NCBI RefSeq assembly: GCF_006385175.1
Contig: NZ_VFIY01000004.1
Span: forward strand, 372,001 to 436,000
Length of the DNA stretch: 64,000 nt
Direction: 5' to 3'
Origin: Emcibacter nanhaiensis
Lineage (GTDB): Bacteria > Pseudomonadota > Alphaproteobacteria > Sphingomonadales > Emcibacteraceae
The notes below the pieces were generated by a model that saw nothing but the letters and a program-made list of their open reading frames with translations, was not told where the DNA came from and did not search any database. This document shows, piece by piece, positions 46,021-55,914 of the stretch. Positions within the stretch are counted from its first letter, which is position 1. The number at the start of each line of letters is the position of its first letter. The translations under genes and the position numbers were made by a program.

Positions 46021-46784
46021 CATGTTTTGTCCGGAAGGGTGCGCAGGAAGCGATCCATCAGGGAGGCGGGAAGAAGCCGTACGGCACCGCCGAACATCAG
46101 CCTGGTTTGCCAGGGGAAGGTGATGCGTGCTTTGTTTTTCCGGAGTGCCTTGCGGATTATCCTCGCGGCCTTCTCGGCGCTCATGAAAAATGGCATGGGA
46201 AATTTGTTGCGGCGGGTGATCCGGCTCTCGACGAAACCCGGGCAGATGACATTGACTTCAATACCTTCCGACCAATAGGCGCCCCTGAGCGCCTCGCCAT
46301 AGGCCTTGACGCAGGCCTTGCTGGTGGAATAGGCCGGCGAGGAGGGCATGCCGTGGTAGGCTGCCAGTGACGCCATGATGGCGATTTGGCCGCCACCCTG
46401 CTGCCGCATCAGTTCCAGGGCCGGATGAACGGTATGGAATACACCGCTCACATTAGTCGCGAAAATCTCCTCGGTATGCTTTTCCAGATCCACATCCTTG
46501 TGAAAGCCCAAGCCGATCCCGGCGTTGGCAATGACCAGGTCGAGGGGGCGTTGACGGTGGCAGTCGGCGATCCAGCCGGCCATGGCGTCCTTGTTGCTGA
46601 CATCAATGACCCTGCTATCGGCTTCGGCGCCTTTTTCGCGACAGGCCTCGGCCACTGCCGTAGTTCTCTCCGGGTCCCGGCCGGACAGAAACAGGGTGAC
46701 GCCAGGCGCCGCATATTCCAGGGCGAGAGCTTCGCCGATGCCGCTGCTGGCACCGGTAATGAGAATGGATTTAGGATTGTCCAT
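46020..46784 (-). CDS. SDR family NAD(P)-dependent oxidoreductase
   Basis: Short-chain dehydrogenase with cofactor motif TGASSGIG near residue 10, 'VIANAGIGLG', catalytic Ser region 'IMASLAAYHG' and 'YSTSK'. 254 aa. The C-terminal part ('RKALRKNKARITFPWQTRLMFG') with a hydrophobic stretch is typical of SDRs acting on lipids or at the membrane, but the substrate cannot be told. A single gene converging on a small secreted protein gene and divergent from yicC. Confidence 0.86.
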   Translation of the reverse strand: MDNPKSILITGASSGIGEALALEYAAPGVTLFLSGRDPERTTAVAEACREKGAEADSRVIDVSNKDAMAGWIADCHRQRPLDLVIANAGIGLGFHKDVDLEKHTEEIFATNVSGVFHTVHPALELMRQQGGGQIAIMASLAAYHGMPSSPAYSTSKACVKAYGEALRGAYWSEGIEVNVICPGFVESRITRRNKFPMPFFMSAEKAARIIRKALRKNKARITFPWQTRLMFGGAVRLLPASLMDRFLRTLPDKT

Positions 46785-46848
46785 TTGGGCAAGTTCCTGC
46801 TATAGCATTACAAAATGTAAACTATAGTGAACAGACAGGCGGCTGCAA

Positions 46849-47736
46849 ATGACTTTATCGAGCATGACCGGGTTTGCCCGCATCCAGGGCCATTGGGAAA
46901 ACTACAGCTGGGTGTGGGAAATCAGAAGCGTCAATGGGCGAGGACTGGATATCCGGTGCCGTATTCCATCCGGATTTGAAGCGATGGACCAGACCGTGCG
47001 CGGGCTCCTCAAGAAGCATATCGCCCGGGGCAGTGTTAACGTGAACCTGCAACTGCATCGGGAAAGTGAAGAGGTCCAGGTCAAGGTCAACCAGCATGCC
47101 CTGGACCAACTGGTCCAGATTGTGACGGATACCAGCGCCAACAATCACCTGCCGCAGCCGGACATCGCCAACCTGATGAGCGTGCGCGACCTCGTGCAGA
47201 TCATCGAAGGCGAAGAGGACGAGGATTTCCGCAGGGCCAGGGACACGGCCATCGAAGACAGCTTCATGGACGCCATCGCCGCGCTCAAGGAAAACCGCCT
47301 GCAGGAAGGGGCCGCCACCACTTCGATGCTGGAAAAAATTATTGCCGAGATCGAGCGTGGTGTGCAGGAAGCGACAGGCATTGCCGCCGGTCAGCCGGAG
47401 CTGATCCGGACCAGGTTTATGGAAAAAGTCAGCTCCCTGCTGGACGACAAGGCAGGACTTGATCCCGACCGCATCGCCCAGGAAGTCACCATCCTGGCCA
47501 CCAAGGCGGACGTCAAGGAAGAGCTGGACCGGCTTGTGGCGCATATCGAGGCCGCGCGCAAACTGCTGCAAGCGACCGATCCGGTTGGACGCAAACTTGA
47601 TTTCCTGTCCCAGGAATTCAACCGCGAAGCCAATACCCTGTGCAGCAAATCCTCCGACATTAGCCTGACCCAGGTCGGGCTGGCGCTCAAGGCGGCCATC
47701 GATCAATTCAAGGAACAGGTTCAGAATGTCGAGTAA
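46849..47736 (+). CDS. yicC: YicC family endoribonuclease
   Basis: Member of the YicC/YloC family, shown in E. coli to be an endoribonuclease. N-terminal 'LSSMTGFARIQG' and 'WEIRSVNGRGLDIRCRIP', C-terminal DUF1732 with 'VGRKLDFLSQEFNREANTLCSKSSD' and a final helix ending 'FKEQVQNVE'. 295 aa. gmk overlaps its end by 11 bases, the usual yicC-gmk pair, so translation is coupled. Confidence 0.93.
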   Translation: MTLSSMTGFARIQGHWENYSWVWEIRSVNGRGLDIRCRIPSGFEAMDQTVRGLLKKHIARGSVNVNLQLHRESEEVQVKVNQHALDQLVQIVTDTSANNHLPQPDIANLMSVRDLVQIIEGEEDEDFRRARDTAIEDSFMDAIAALKENRLQEGAATTSMLEKIIAEIERGVQEATGIAAGQPELIRTRFMEKVSSLLDDKAGLDPDRIAQEVTILATKADVKEELDRLVAHIEAARKLLQATDPVGRKLDFLSQEFNREANTLCSKSSDISLTQVGLALKAAIDQFKEQVQNVE

Positions 47737-48379
47737 GGCCCTCTCCATGGATATCAAGCGTCGCGGACTTCTGCTGGTTCTGTCGTCCCCGTCTGGCGCC
47801 GGGAAATCCACCCTGAGCCGCCTGCTGCTGGAAAAAGACGACCAGATAACCATGAGTATTTCGACCACCACCCGGGAACCGCGGCCGGGCGAAGCCGATG
47901 GCGTCGACTATAATTTTGTCACTATTCCAGAATTTGAAGACCTCGTGGCGCAGGATGGCTTCCTGGAACATGCCCGGGTGTTTGACAATTACTACGGCAC
48001 GCCTGCCGCACCCGTCGAGAAAGCTCTGCAACAGGGCCGGGACATCCTGTTCGATATTGACTGGCAGGGCACCCAGCAGCTGGCGCAGAAGGCCAAGGGC
48101 GACCTGGTCCGGGTCTTTATCCTGCCGCCCAGCAAGGATGAGCTGGAACGCCGTCTCAGAGCCCGGGCTCAGGATACGGATGAAGTGGTGGCCAAACGCA
48201 TGTCCAAGGCCAACCAGGAAATCAGCCACTGGGCGGAATATGACTATATCATCGTCAATGAAGACCTGGACCAGGCGGAAGAAGAACTCTTTTCCATCCT
48301 CAAGGCGGAACGGCTGAAGCGGGAGCGCCAGACGGGACTGCTTTCCTTCGTCAAGGACCTGATGGGCGAGGAAGATTAG
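47726..48379 (+). CDS. gmk: Guanylate kinase
   Basis: Phosphorylates GMP to GDP. Walker A '[13 protein letters not shown]', GMP-binding '[20 protein letters not shown]' and the lid region '[18 protein letters not shown]'. 217 aa from the ATG at 47726, which overlaps yicC; an ATG at 47747 ([10 protein letters not shown]) is close to the usual N-terminus and equally possible. The stop overlaps the opposing rsmA stop by four bases, with no terminator between. Confidence 0.95.
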   Translation: MSSKALSMDIKRRGLLLVLSSPSGAGKSTLSRLLLEKDDQITMSISTTTREPRPGEADGVDYNFVTIPEFEDLVAQDGFLEHARVFDNYYGTPAAPVEKALQQGRDILFDIDWQGTQQLAQKAKGDLVRVFILPPSKDELERRLRARAQDTDEVVAKRMSKANQEISHWAEYDYIIVNEDLDQAEEELFSILKAERLKRERQTGLLSFVKDLMGEED

Positions 48380-49224
48380 GATTCATAGTGCCGCGCCAGG
48401 CGGCAGAAATCCTCTACACTGAGTTCCTCGGCCCGGGCAGTTTCCTTTATTCCGGCAGCTTCCAGTTTCGGCAACGGATCCACACCCAGGCTCTTCAGGC
48501 TGGCGCGCAGCATCTTGCGGCGCTGGCCGAAGGCGGCGCTGACCACCCGTTCCAGGACCTTTTGGTTTGGCGTATCGGGTTTCTCTTCATGGGGGGTGAT
48601 CTGGACAATGCAGCTTGTCACCTTGGGCGGCGGCACAAAGGCCCGGGCCGGGACGTCAAATAGTTTGCGTGCCTCGGCCCGATACTGCGCTAGCACTGAC
48701 AGCCGGCCGTAGGCCTTGCTGCCCGGCTGAGCCACAATCCTGTCGCCCACTTCCTTCTGGAACATCAACGTCAAAGACTTGTACCAGGGCAGCCAGTTTT
48801 CTGCGGTCAGCCATTTGATCAGCAGGGCGGTGCCCACGTTATAGGGCAGGTTGGCGACGATGCGGATGTCCTTGTCCCCGGGATCGCCGATCAATTCCCG
48901 TTCATCCACCTGCATGGCGTCGCCGTGGATGACCTCCAGCCGCCCGGGATAGGCGGCCTGAATCTGCTTCTGGGCCTCGATACAGCGTTCATCCATTTCC
49001 ACCGCAACGACCCGGTAGGCGCCGTTCATCAACAGGGCGCGGGTGAGGGCGCCGGGTCCGGGCCCCACTTCATAAATCACACTGTTGCTGAGGTCGCCGG
49101 CGGAACGGGCGATTTTGCCGGTCAGATTGAGGTCGGTGAGGAAATTCTGCCCCAGAGATTTCTTGGCGGCGAGGCCGAAGCTGTTGATGACCTCCCTCAG
49201 CGGCGGCAGTCCGTCGTCGGTCAT
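48376..49224 (-). CDS. rsmA: 16S rRNA (adenine1518-N6/adenine1519-N6)-dimethyltransferase
   Basis: Dimethylates two adjacent adenines near the 3' end of 16S rRNA as a late 30S assembly check. '[10 protein letters not shown]', SAM motif '[15 protein letters not shown]' and the catalytic '[13 protein letters not shown]'; C-terminal helical domain with '[15 protein letters not shown]'. 282 aa. Start overlaps the pdxA stop (ATGA), the conserved lptD-surA-pdxA-rsmA run. Confidence 0.96.
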   Translation of the reverse strand: MTDDGLPPLREVINSFGLAAKKSLGQNFLTDLNLTGKIARSAGDLSNSVIYEVGPGPGALTRALLMNGAYRVVAVEMDERCIEAQKQIQAAYPGRLEVIHGDAMQVDERELIGDPGDKDIRIVANLPYNVGTALLIKWLTAENWLPWYKSLTLMFQKEVGDRIVAQPGSKAYGRLSVLAQYRAEARKLFDVPARAFVPPPKVTSCIVQITPHEEKPDTPNQKVLERVVSAAFGQRRKMLRASLKSLGVDPLPKLEAAGIKETARAEELSVEDFCRLARHYES

Positions 49225-50246
49225 GCAACACCCCTCTGCCGGGCCATGAATTCGGCGGTTTTGAGCGCCTTGATAAAGCTTTTCGGATTGGCCTTGCCCT
49301 GTCCCGCGATATTGAGCGCGGTGCCGTGATCGGGGCTGGTGCGGATCAACGGCAGGCCGAGGGTTATGTTGACCCCGCCGTCAAAATCCAGGGTCTTGAT
49401 CGGGATCAGGGCCTGATCGTGATACATGCAGACCGCCACGTCATAGGTGGTGCGCGCCAGGTCGTGGAACATGGTATCCGCCGACAGGGGACCGAAGATG
49501 GTCAGACCCTCGGCTTGGAGCTTTTTCAGGGCAGGACCGATAACTTCGATTTCTTCACGACCAATGCCGCCCTCTTCTCCGGCATGGGGATTGAGCCCGG
49601 CCACGGCGATGCGCGGCTGGGCAAGGCCGAAATCCTGCCTCAGGGCCCGGTCAACTTTGCGACAGGTTTCAATAATCAGGTCTTCGGTGACAAGCTTTGG
49701 CACCTCCGACAGGGGGACATGAATGGTCAGCGGAATGACCCTCAGCTCGTCGCAGGCCAGCATCATCACCGCCTTTTGCAGCTCGCTGGTTTTATCGGCA
49801 CACTGCTGGGCCAGATATTCCGTGTGACCCGGGCAGTCAAACCCGGCCCGGTAAAGTACCGACTTCTGGATCGGCGCCGTCACCAGTCCGGCAATTTTAT
49901 TTTCAAAGAAAAGCTTAACGGCCTGATCCAGGGCCTGGATCACCATGGCCGCTGTTGCCTGGGAGGGAGAACCGGGAACCGCCTCGGCGGCGCAGGGAAT
50001 ATCCAGCACCGGCAGGGCCTGATCAAACAGATCGGCACAGTCCTCCGGGGCCTGTATCTCCTGAACAGGCGTCGTAGGGGACAGCTTTTCCAGAATGGCG
50101 GTAGAACCGAGCACAAAGAAAGGAGGAAGCTTTTCCTCCTCCCGGGAGTGCCAGGCCTTGCAGATAATTTCCGGACCGATACCGGCCGGTTCGCCGATGG
50201 AGACCGCCAGTGGTTTTGCTGGATTACCTGTAGTCGATAATGGCAT
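49221..50246 (-). CDS. pdxA: 4-hydroxythreonine-4-phosphate dehydrogenase
   Basis: NAD-dependent step of pyridoxal phosphate synthesis. '[13 protein letters not shown]', the metal ligands in '[10 protein letters not shown]' and '[12 protein letters not shown]', and '[16 protein letters not shown]'. 341 aa. The start at 50246 overlaps surA by 23 bases, so it is translated with surA. Its place between surA and rsmA matches E. coli and other proteobacteria. Confidence 0.95.
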   Translation of the reverse strand: MPLSTTGNPAKPLAVSIGEPAGIGPEIICKAWHSREEEKLPPFFVLGSTAILEKLSPTTPVQEIQAPEDCADLFDQALPVLDIPCAAEAVPGSPSQATAAMVIQALDQAVKLFFENKIAGLVTAPIQKSVLYRAGFDCPGHTEYLAQQCADKTSELQKAVMMLACDELRVIPLTIHVPLSEVPKLVTEDLIIETCRKVDRALRQDFGLAQPRIAVAGLNPHAGEEGGIGREEIEVIGPALKKLQAEGLTIFGPLSADTMFHDLARTTYDVAVCMYHDQALIPIKTLDFDGGVNITLGLPLIRTSPDHGTALNIAGQGKANPKSFIKALKTAEFMARQRGVA

Positions 50247-51516
50247 CGCGGCGCAGGTCCCGCAAATGACGCCGGGCCATCAGGCCAACGCGCTGGTTTG
50301 TGAGGTTGTTTTGCACGGCCTCATATCCGGGGATATTGATCTCGGGCACCTCCCGGTCGCAAATCACCATCAGCCGGAATCCGTCATCTTCCCGCAGTGG
50401 CTTGGTAGCTGACCCGACTTTGGTCTCCAGCAGGGTCTTGTGCATGGCCGGCGGGAGTTCCCCAACGGTCAGCGTGCCCAGGCTGCCGCTGCTGGTGGCT
50501 TCAAAAGCTTTGGCTTTTGCTTCCACATCGTCACAACCCTCAATCTGTTTCCCCATGGAATCGACCGCTTTTTCAAGAGCGGCGACTTCATTTTCCTTGG
50601 CCCCGGCGGCAATTTTGAAGAACAGGTGCTTCAGCGTCACCTGGGTATCATCGGGACTGGGGGTCAGAACTTTTCGCTTATTTTCGAGCTGCAGGACATA
50701 AAAGCCGTCTTCCCGCTCAATGGGACCAATGATATCGCCCTTTTGCGCACCGCTGACTGCGGCGACAAATTCCTTGGGCAGCTCGCTTTTCATGACCCAG
50801 CCCATATCGCCGCCAACGGCAGAAGTTGTGGAGGCAGAAAACTGCCGCGCCATGATGGGGAATTGTGCGGAACCGCTTTTGAGCTGGTCATAGATGCGCT
50901 GAGCCGCCTGTTTGCTTTCATCCCGGCGGGTATTGTCGGTAACCAGCAGGAAAATTTCCCGGATGCGGTATTCATCCTGGCCTTTGTTGTGCTCGAAACG
51001 CTCGATGGTGTTGTAGATCTCATCATCGGTCACACTGACCTGCGGCATCAGCAGGCCGCCGACCACCTGTTCCCAGGCGAGGCTGGCTTCAATCTGCTTG
51101 AGCATGGATTTTTTATCGATACCTGCCTGGGTAAGCTGTTGCTCGAACTGCTCCGGGGACAAATTGAACTGCTGGGCGTAGCCGGCGAAAGCCTGTTCCT
51201 GCTCCTCCTGGGAGATAACCGCCTTGTATTTTTCTGCTTCACCGATTTTCAGTTTATCGTCAATCAGGCTTTGCAGGGACTGTTGCTGAACATATTTTGT
51301 TTCTTCCTGGTTCAGTTGCTGCCGGCCGGAGGACAGCAGGAACAACAACATGCGCTGTTTGAGATCATAAAGAGAGATGACCTCGTCATTCACAATGGCA
51401 ACAATCTCCTGAACATCATCCAGTTTCTGTTGTTGCTGCTGCGCCCGAAGAGGTGAAGCTGAAAAAACGATGCAGCCGAGGAGGCTGTAACAGATCAGCC
51501 TGAACAAATTTTTCAT
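50224..51516 (-). CDS. surA: Periplasmic chaperone/peptidyl-prolyl isomerase SurA
   Basis: Main periplasmic chaperone for outer-membrane proteins. Signal peptide (MKNLFRLICYSLLG..., cleavage near 'PLRAQQ'), an N-terminal SurA domain with 'IVAIVNDEVISLYDLKQRM', a first parvulin domain ('FSASTTSAVGGDMGWVM') and a second, more divergent one ('SGSLGTLTVGELPPAM'). The start at 51516 gives a clean signal peptide and 430 aa; an ATG 33 bases upstream would add a charged stretch. Directly downstream of lptD, whose barrel it helps assemble in E. coli. Confidence 0.93.
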   Translation of the reverse strand: MKNLFRLICYSLLGCIVFSASPLRAQQQQQKLDDVQEIVAIVNDEVISLYDLKQRMLLFLLSSGRQQLNQEETKYVQQQSLQSLIDDKLKIGEAEKYKAVISQEEQEQAFAGYAQQFNLSPEQFEQQLTQAGIDKKSMLKQIEASLAWEQVVGGLLMPQVSVTDDEIYNTIERFEHNKGQDEYRIREIFLLVTDNTRRDESKQAAQRIYDQLKSGSAQFPIMARQFSASTTSAVGGDMGWVMKSELPKEFVAAVSGAQKGDIIGPIEREDGFYVLQLENKRKVLTPSPDDTQVTLKHLFFKIAAGAKENEVAALEKAVDSMGKQIEGCDDVEAKAKAFEATSSGSLGTLTVGELPPAMHKTLLETKVGSATKPLREDDGFRLMVICDREVPEINIPGYEAVQNNLTNQRVGLMARRHLRDLRRDAIIDYR

Positions 51517-51594
51517 TCCTAGTACTCTCTCAATCCCTATGGCCTTCATTGCCCTTTGTCTCTCTTCTAAACTCTTTTATTTTAAAAATCCAGC

Positions 51595-53790
51595 CTAACC
51601 CAGATTCTTCAGGACAAACCTGAAGTGGATGGTTTTCGACGGAGCAATATCGCGGTCTGACGTAAACCTCTGTTCATACCGCAATCCGAATTCAAGACAT
51701 TCGTCCCGATAGATCACCCCGGCATCATATGAAATGGTTTTTTCGTTCAGAAGGTCCTGCACCCAGCTGCCGTGCACGGTCCACTTTTTGTTCACATAGA
51801 CCTCGGCGCCCATGCCCAGCTCCTGCCGGTTGAGAAGCTCGGTTCCGGTAAGGTCCGTGGTATCCCGGTCCAGGTCTAGATAGCGTACATTGGCCCGGAA
51901 CCATTTCCAGCCGCCGGAAACAAGCATTTCATTGCGCCGCAGGGCAAAGCTGTTTTTATCCAGCCGGAAGCGGTGCACATAGTCCAGATGCTCCCCGAGG
52001 CTGACATCCAGGCGGCCGACAAAGTCCGAGAGGTTGCCGTCAAAGCCGGAACCGACCGGATAGGCTTCGCTGTCATCGACGCGGTAGCTTTGCCCCAACG
52101 TGGCCTGCAGGTTGAACAGGTTGGAATGGAGACTGTAACGCACACCGTAATTTACCCGGGTCCCGCCTTCCCACAGGTCATAGCCATTGTATCGGTTGTG
52201 ATTGAACAGGTTGTTTTCGTCGAATTCGAAGTTGCGGCTGTCTTCGTTGGTGATTTCAGGAATATTCTTGTCATTGGGGGCAACAACCACACTGACCAGC
52301 GGTTCAATGATTTGCTGGGTGCTTTCTCCGAGCCGGATGAAGGGCATACGCCAGTCCAGGGCAAGCATCGGCAGGAGGCGTCCGTAAGTACCGTCTTCAC
52401 CGGCATATTGCTCCCGGTCGGGGTCGTCGGTAGCGCGGTTGTAATAGACATCCCCCCGCAGACTGGCTGAAAAGGTATAAAAGTCACCCATCGGTCCCTG
52501 TATGGGAAGGGTCCATTCGCTGCCGAGACTGGCCCGGTGGGTATCCATGCCCTCCGCACGATAGACTGAAGCCGAGTTGAAATTGGTCTTCAGGGTGCTG
52601 TTCCAGAACAGGGGGCGACTGACCAGATTGACATCCATTGCCGGCAGGGCTTGCGGGGTCTTGTTGATATCATCCACTTCGTCCAGGCCCTGGAAACCAT
52701 ATACACCCAGCGTGGCATAATCGTTACCGTTGAACCATTCGAGCCGGGCGTGGCTCTCCAGCACGTCCGACTTGTCGGCATAATAGCGCCGCAGGTAAGT
52801 ATCGTCACTCACCCAGTGCAGGGTATAGTCCCACTGCCAATCGCCGATGTCGAACGGCTGGAAGGTATCCAGGGTGAATTTGCCGTCGGTCAGGAAGTGA
52901 CCGCGGATCTCGTGATCTCCGGTTTTCTCAAAGTTGTCATCCCTGACATTGACGTTGGAAAATGATCCGTTGATGCGGAACTGGCCGTTGCCCGTATGCT
53001 GGCGGAAGGTGCCGCCGGCGACAATTCCCTCGTCAGAGGAGATGATCGGTTCGAAAGTGAAATCCCGGTGCGGATCGATGGCGACATAATAGGGGATATG
53101 GGCAAACAGGCCGAGCTCGCCTGAACTTCCAATGTCCGGGACAAGGAAGCCGGACATATATTTTACCGTGGGATCCGGGTGGGAAAAGATCGGCGTATAG
53201 AATACAGGAATACCGGCCACTTCCAGCACCACATCCTCATAGCGGATGATATGATCTTCCTCGTCATGGGTAACTTTTTTGGCCCTGATCTGCCACAGAG
53301 GATGTTCCGGACCGTCTTTGAGGCAGATGCGGCAGGGCGAGTAGGCGGCATTGCGCACAATGGTCTGGTGGCCGCGGCGTTCGCCCTCGCGCGCCATAAG
53401 ACGGGAATCGTCGGAAAACAGGACGCGCACATTGCGGATAAAACCGTCCCTGAAACTATCCTCCAGTTCGGCATTTTCCACATAGAGGATATTACCGCTT
53501 CTGTCCCGGATCGTGACCTTGCCGTCCGCTTTGACCATGCCGGTCTTTTCATTATAGGTGACGGTATCAGCCCTGAGCACCCGGCCATCCTGATACAGGG
53601 TGACGTCGCCGCTGGCGATGACTTCTCCGCTGTCGGGATCATATGTCACTCTGTCAGCGGCGAAATCGATCGTCTCCCGCTGATAGTCTTCTTTACTGCT
53701 GTCGCCATCAACATCCGCGCCATGGCTGACCGGGGCCACGAGCGTACAAAGGGAGGTTGAAAGCAATAACAATAAAAATGATTTTTTCAT
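51595..53790 (-). CDS. lptD: LPS-assembly protein LptD
   Basis: Outer-membrane beta-barrel that, with LptE, inserts LPS into the outer leaflet. A signal peptide is followed by an OstA/LptA-like jellyroll (about residues 38-140, 'DFAADRVTYDPDSGEVIASG' and 'LRADTVTYNEKTGMVKADG') and the LptD barrel to residue 731. Cysteines of the usual type are present: 'SPCRICLKDGPEHPLWQIRAKK' region and one near the C-terminus ('YRDECLEFGL'). No domain is lost. It leads lptD-surA-pdxA-rsmA. lptF and lptG, normally between lptD and pepA, are absent; only 181 bases separate lptD from pepA. Confidence 0.94.
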   Translation of the reverse strand: MKKSFLLLLLSTSLCTLVAPVSHGADVDGDSSKEDYQRETIDFAADRVTYDPDSGEVIASGDVTLYQDGRVLRADTVTYNEKTGMVKADGKVTIRDRSGNILYVENAELEDSFRDGFIRNVRVLFSDDSRLMAREGERRGHQTIVRNAAYSPCRICLKDGPEHPLWQIRAKKVTHDEEDHIIRYEDVVLEVAGIPVFYTPIFSHPDPTVKYMSGFLVPDIGSSGELGLFAHIPYYVAIDPHRDFTFEPIISSDEGIVAGGTFRQHTGNGQFRINGSFSNVNVRDDNFEKTGDHEIRGHFLTDGKFTLDTFQPFDIGDWQWDYTLHWVSDDTYLRRYYADKSDVLESHARLEWFNGNDYATLGVYGFQGLDEVDDINKTPQALPAMDVNLVSRPLFWNSTLKTNFNSASVYRAEGMDTHRASLGSEWTLPIQGPMGDFYTFSASLRGDVYYNRATDDPDREQYAGEDGTYGRLLPMLALDWRMPFIRLGESTQQIIEPLVSVVVAPNDKNIPEITNEDSRNFEFDENNLFNHNRYNGYDLWEGGTRVNYGVRYSLHSNLFNLQATLGQSYRVDDSEAYPVGSGFDGNLSDFVGRLDVSLGEHLDYVHRFRLDKNSFALRRNEMLVSGGWKWFRANVRYLDLDRDTTDLTGTELLNRQELGMGAEVYVNKKWTVHGSWVQDLLNEKTISYDAGVIYRDECLEFGLRYEQRFTSDRDIAPSKTIHFRFVLKNLG

Positions 53791-53895
53791 GGGGGCTTGT
53801 TTTACAGATTTTTGTTTTTCTTGCCTACTTTAAATTATTGAAATGACTGTTAAAGAAGTTTTTTGCCCTTGCGGGCATTTGTCAGGCGTTTCTTC

Positions 53896-53924
53896 TTGAA
53901 CATCCGCATGCAGGGGGCTATCTC
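53896..53924 (+). promoter_or_regulatory. Possible promoter for pepA-holC
   Basis: TTGAAC (53896-53901), 17-base spacer, TATCTC (53919-53924), about 45 bases before the pepA start. A TGCCC-TTGC-GGGCA hairpin (53863-53876) lies just upstream between the divergent genes. Confidence 0.35.
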
Positions 53925-53971
53925 TTTTATAAGAACATTCTAGATGTGACATAGACGTAATTGAGGCAAAT

Positions 53972-55462
53972 ATGAAAATAAATTTCCTGAAAAATGAAGT
54001 GCCCCAAAAAGGCAACCTTGTGGTATTGGCCTATAGTGATTGCAAATTGTCAACTTTCGCCAGAAAAATTGACAAGGAAACCGACGGTCAGCTCAGTCGG
54101 GCAATGAAGGTGTCGAAATTCAAGGGCAACTTCGGGGAAATTATCTCCATTCCGGCGCCCTGCGGCCTGAAAGTTTCCAATGTCCTGGTGATGGGACTTG
54201 GCAACGCCGAGGACCTCAAGGAACTGAAGCTGCAGCAGGCGGGCGGTAAAATCATGGCCCGTCAGATGACCTGCGGCGAGGAAGAGCTGTCTGTCGCTGT
54301 CGAGGCCGTCAAGAAAGCGGACATGAGCGCCGAAGACGTCGCCGCCAATATCGCCTATGGCGCCAAGCTCCGTCGTTACCGGTTTGACAAATACCGTACC
54401 AAGGAGGCTGATGACAAAAAGCCGTCGGTTATCTCCTTCAATATCCTCTCGACCGCTGCCGCCAAGGCAAAGAGCCTGTTCGAGCCCATGGACAAGGTGG
54501 CTGACGGCGTGCTGTTCGCCCGCGACCTGGTCACCGAGCCGGGCAATGTGATTTATCCCGAAAGCTATGTGGAGCAGATCAGGGAACTCTCCAGCCTCGG
54601 TGTGGATGTGGAAGTCCTCGGCGAAGACGAGATGGAAGAACTGGGCATGGGTGCCCTGCTCGGCGTTGGCCAGGGCAGCGCCAGCGAATCCCATCTGGTG
54701 ATCATGCGCTGGCAAGGCTCCGACAAGAAAAAAGCGCCGCTGGCCTTTGTCGGCAAGGGCGTTACCTTCGATACCGGCGGCATCAGCCTGAAGCCGGGTG
54801 CCGGCATGGAAGACATGAAATTCGACATGGGCGGGTCAGCCTCCGTTGTCGGCCTGATGAAGGCGCTGGCCGGGCGCAAGGCCAAGGTCAATGTTGTCGG
54901 CGTCGTCGGCCTGGTGGAGAACATGCCGTCCGGGACCGCCCAGCGTCCCGGCGATGTGGTGACCAGCATGTCCGGCCAGACCATCGAGGTCATCAACACC
55001 GATGCCGAAGGGCGCCTGGTGCTGTGTGACGCGCTCTGGTACACCCAGGATCGCTTCAAGCCGAAAATGATGATCGACCTCGCGACTCTGACGGGCGCGA
55101 TACTGATCTCGCTTGGCCAGGAATATGCCGGTATCTTCTCCAATGACGACAAAATTTCCGAACAGCTGTTTACGGCCGGCGAGCAAACCGGGGAAGGGGT
55201 CTGGCGCCTGCCGCTGGGGTCTTCCTATGACGAGTTGATCAATTCCGATATTGCCGACATGAAGAATGTGGGCGGCCGCAATGCCGGCAGCATCACCGCC
55301 GCCCAGTTCCTGCAGCGCTTCGTCAATGATGTTCCCTGGGTCCATATCGACATTGCCGGGACGGCCTGGAAGCAAAAGCCGTCTGACCTCGCCGAAAAGG
55401 GGGCGACCGGCTACGGCGTGCGTCTGCTTGATCGCTTCATCCGGGACAATTACGAAGACTGA
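53972..55462 (+). CDS. pepA: Leucyl aminopeptidase
   Basis: Two-metal M17 aminopeptidase. The C-terminal domain shows 'GKGVTFDTGGISLKPG' (metal lysine and aspartates) and the signature 'NTDAEGRLVLCDALWY'. 496 aa. In E. coli PepA also binds DNA. Its last base is the first base of holC (TGATG), so the two are translated together. The divergent neighbour is lptD, where lptF-lptG would be expected. Confidence 0.95.
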   Translation: MKINFLKNEVPQKGNLVVLAYSDCKLSTFARKIDKETDGQLSRAMKVSKFKGNFGEIISIPAPCGLKVSNVLVMGLGNAEDLKELKLQQAGGKIMARQMTCGEEELSVAVEAVKKADMSAEDVAANIAYGAKLRRYRFDKYRTKEADDKKPSVISFNILSTAAAKAKSLFEPMDKVADGVLFARDLVTEPGNVIYPESYVEQIRELSSLGVDVEVLGEDEMEELGMGALLGVGQGSASESHLVIMRWQGSDKKKAPLAFVGKGVTFDTGGISLKPGAGMEDMKFDMGGSASVVGLMKALAGRKAKVNVVGVVGLVENMPSGTAQRPGDVVTSMSGQTIEVINTDAEGRLVLCDALWYTQDRFKPKMMIDLATLTGAILISLGQEYAGIFSNDDKISEQLFTAGEQTGEGVWRLPLGSSYDELINSDIADMKNVGGRNAGSITAAQFLQRFVNDVPWVHIDIAGTAWKQKPSDLAEKGATGYGVRLLDRFIRDNYED

Positions 55463-55914
55463 TGACCGACATCAGCTTCTATCATCTCCAGCGTCAGTCC
55501 CTGAACCAGGCCTTGCCGAAGCTTCTGCAAAAGGTTTTGGAAAGGGGACATCGCGCCGTGGTGATCACCGGCAACAAGGAAATGATGGAGGAGCTTGACC
55601 AGGTGCTATGGTCCTTTGATCCGGCCAGTTTCCTGCCGCACGGCAGCAAAGGGTATAAATGGGCTGACAGCCAGCCGGTTTATATTTCCACGGAAATGGA
55701 AAATCCGAACAAGGCCGATGTCCTGGTGCTGACTGACGGGTGCAAGATGGAAGATTTTGACGGATTTGCCCGGGTGCTGGAAATGTTTGACGGCACAGAC
55801 CCTGAAAAAGTTCAGGCCGCCCGGGAACGCTGGACGGCCTATAAATCCTCCGGTCATACATTGACCTACTGGCAGCAGACCGAGGCAGGGGGATGGAGCC
55901 AGAAGGCCTCCTGA
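55462..55914 (+). CDS. holC: DNA polymerase III subunit chi
   Basis: Chi links the clamp loader to SSB. 150 residues with 'DISFYHLQRQSLNQALPKLLQKVLERGHRAVV', 'LDQVLWSFDPASFLPHG' and 'DGTDPEKVQAARERW', matching the chi family. Starts on the pepA stop, the usual pepA-holC pair. A minus-strand gene ends directly after it with no gap. Confidence 0.92.
   Translation: MTDISFYHLQRQSLNQALPKLLQKVLERGHRAVVITGNKEMMEELDQVLWSFDPASFLPHGSKGYKWADSQPVYISTEMENPNKADVLVLTDGCKMEDFDGFARVLEMFDGTDPEKVQAARERWTAYKSSGHTLTYWQQTEAGGWSQKAS

Noticed and set aside
46020-46784. The minus-strand SDR as a ceramide/sphingoid reductase that would complete the missing-lipid-A story
   Set aside because: Its motifs are those of any classical SDR and no sphingolipid gene lies near, so the assignment would be wishful.
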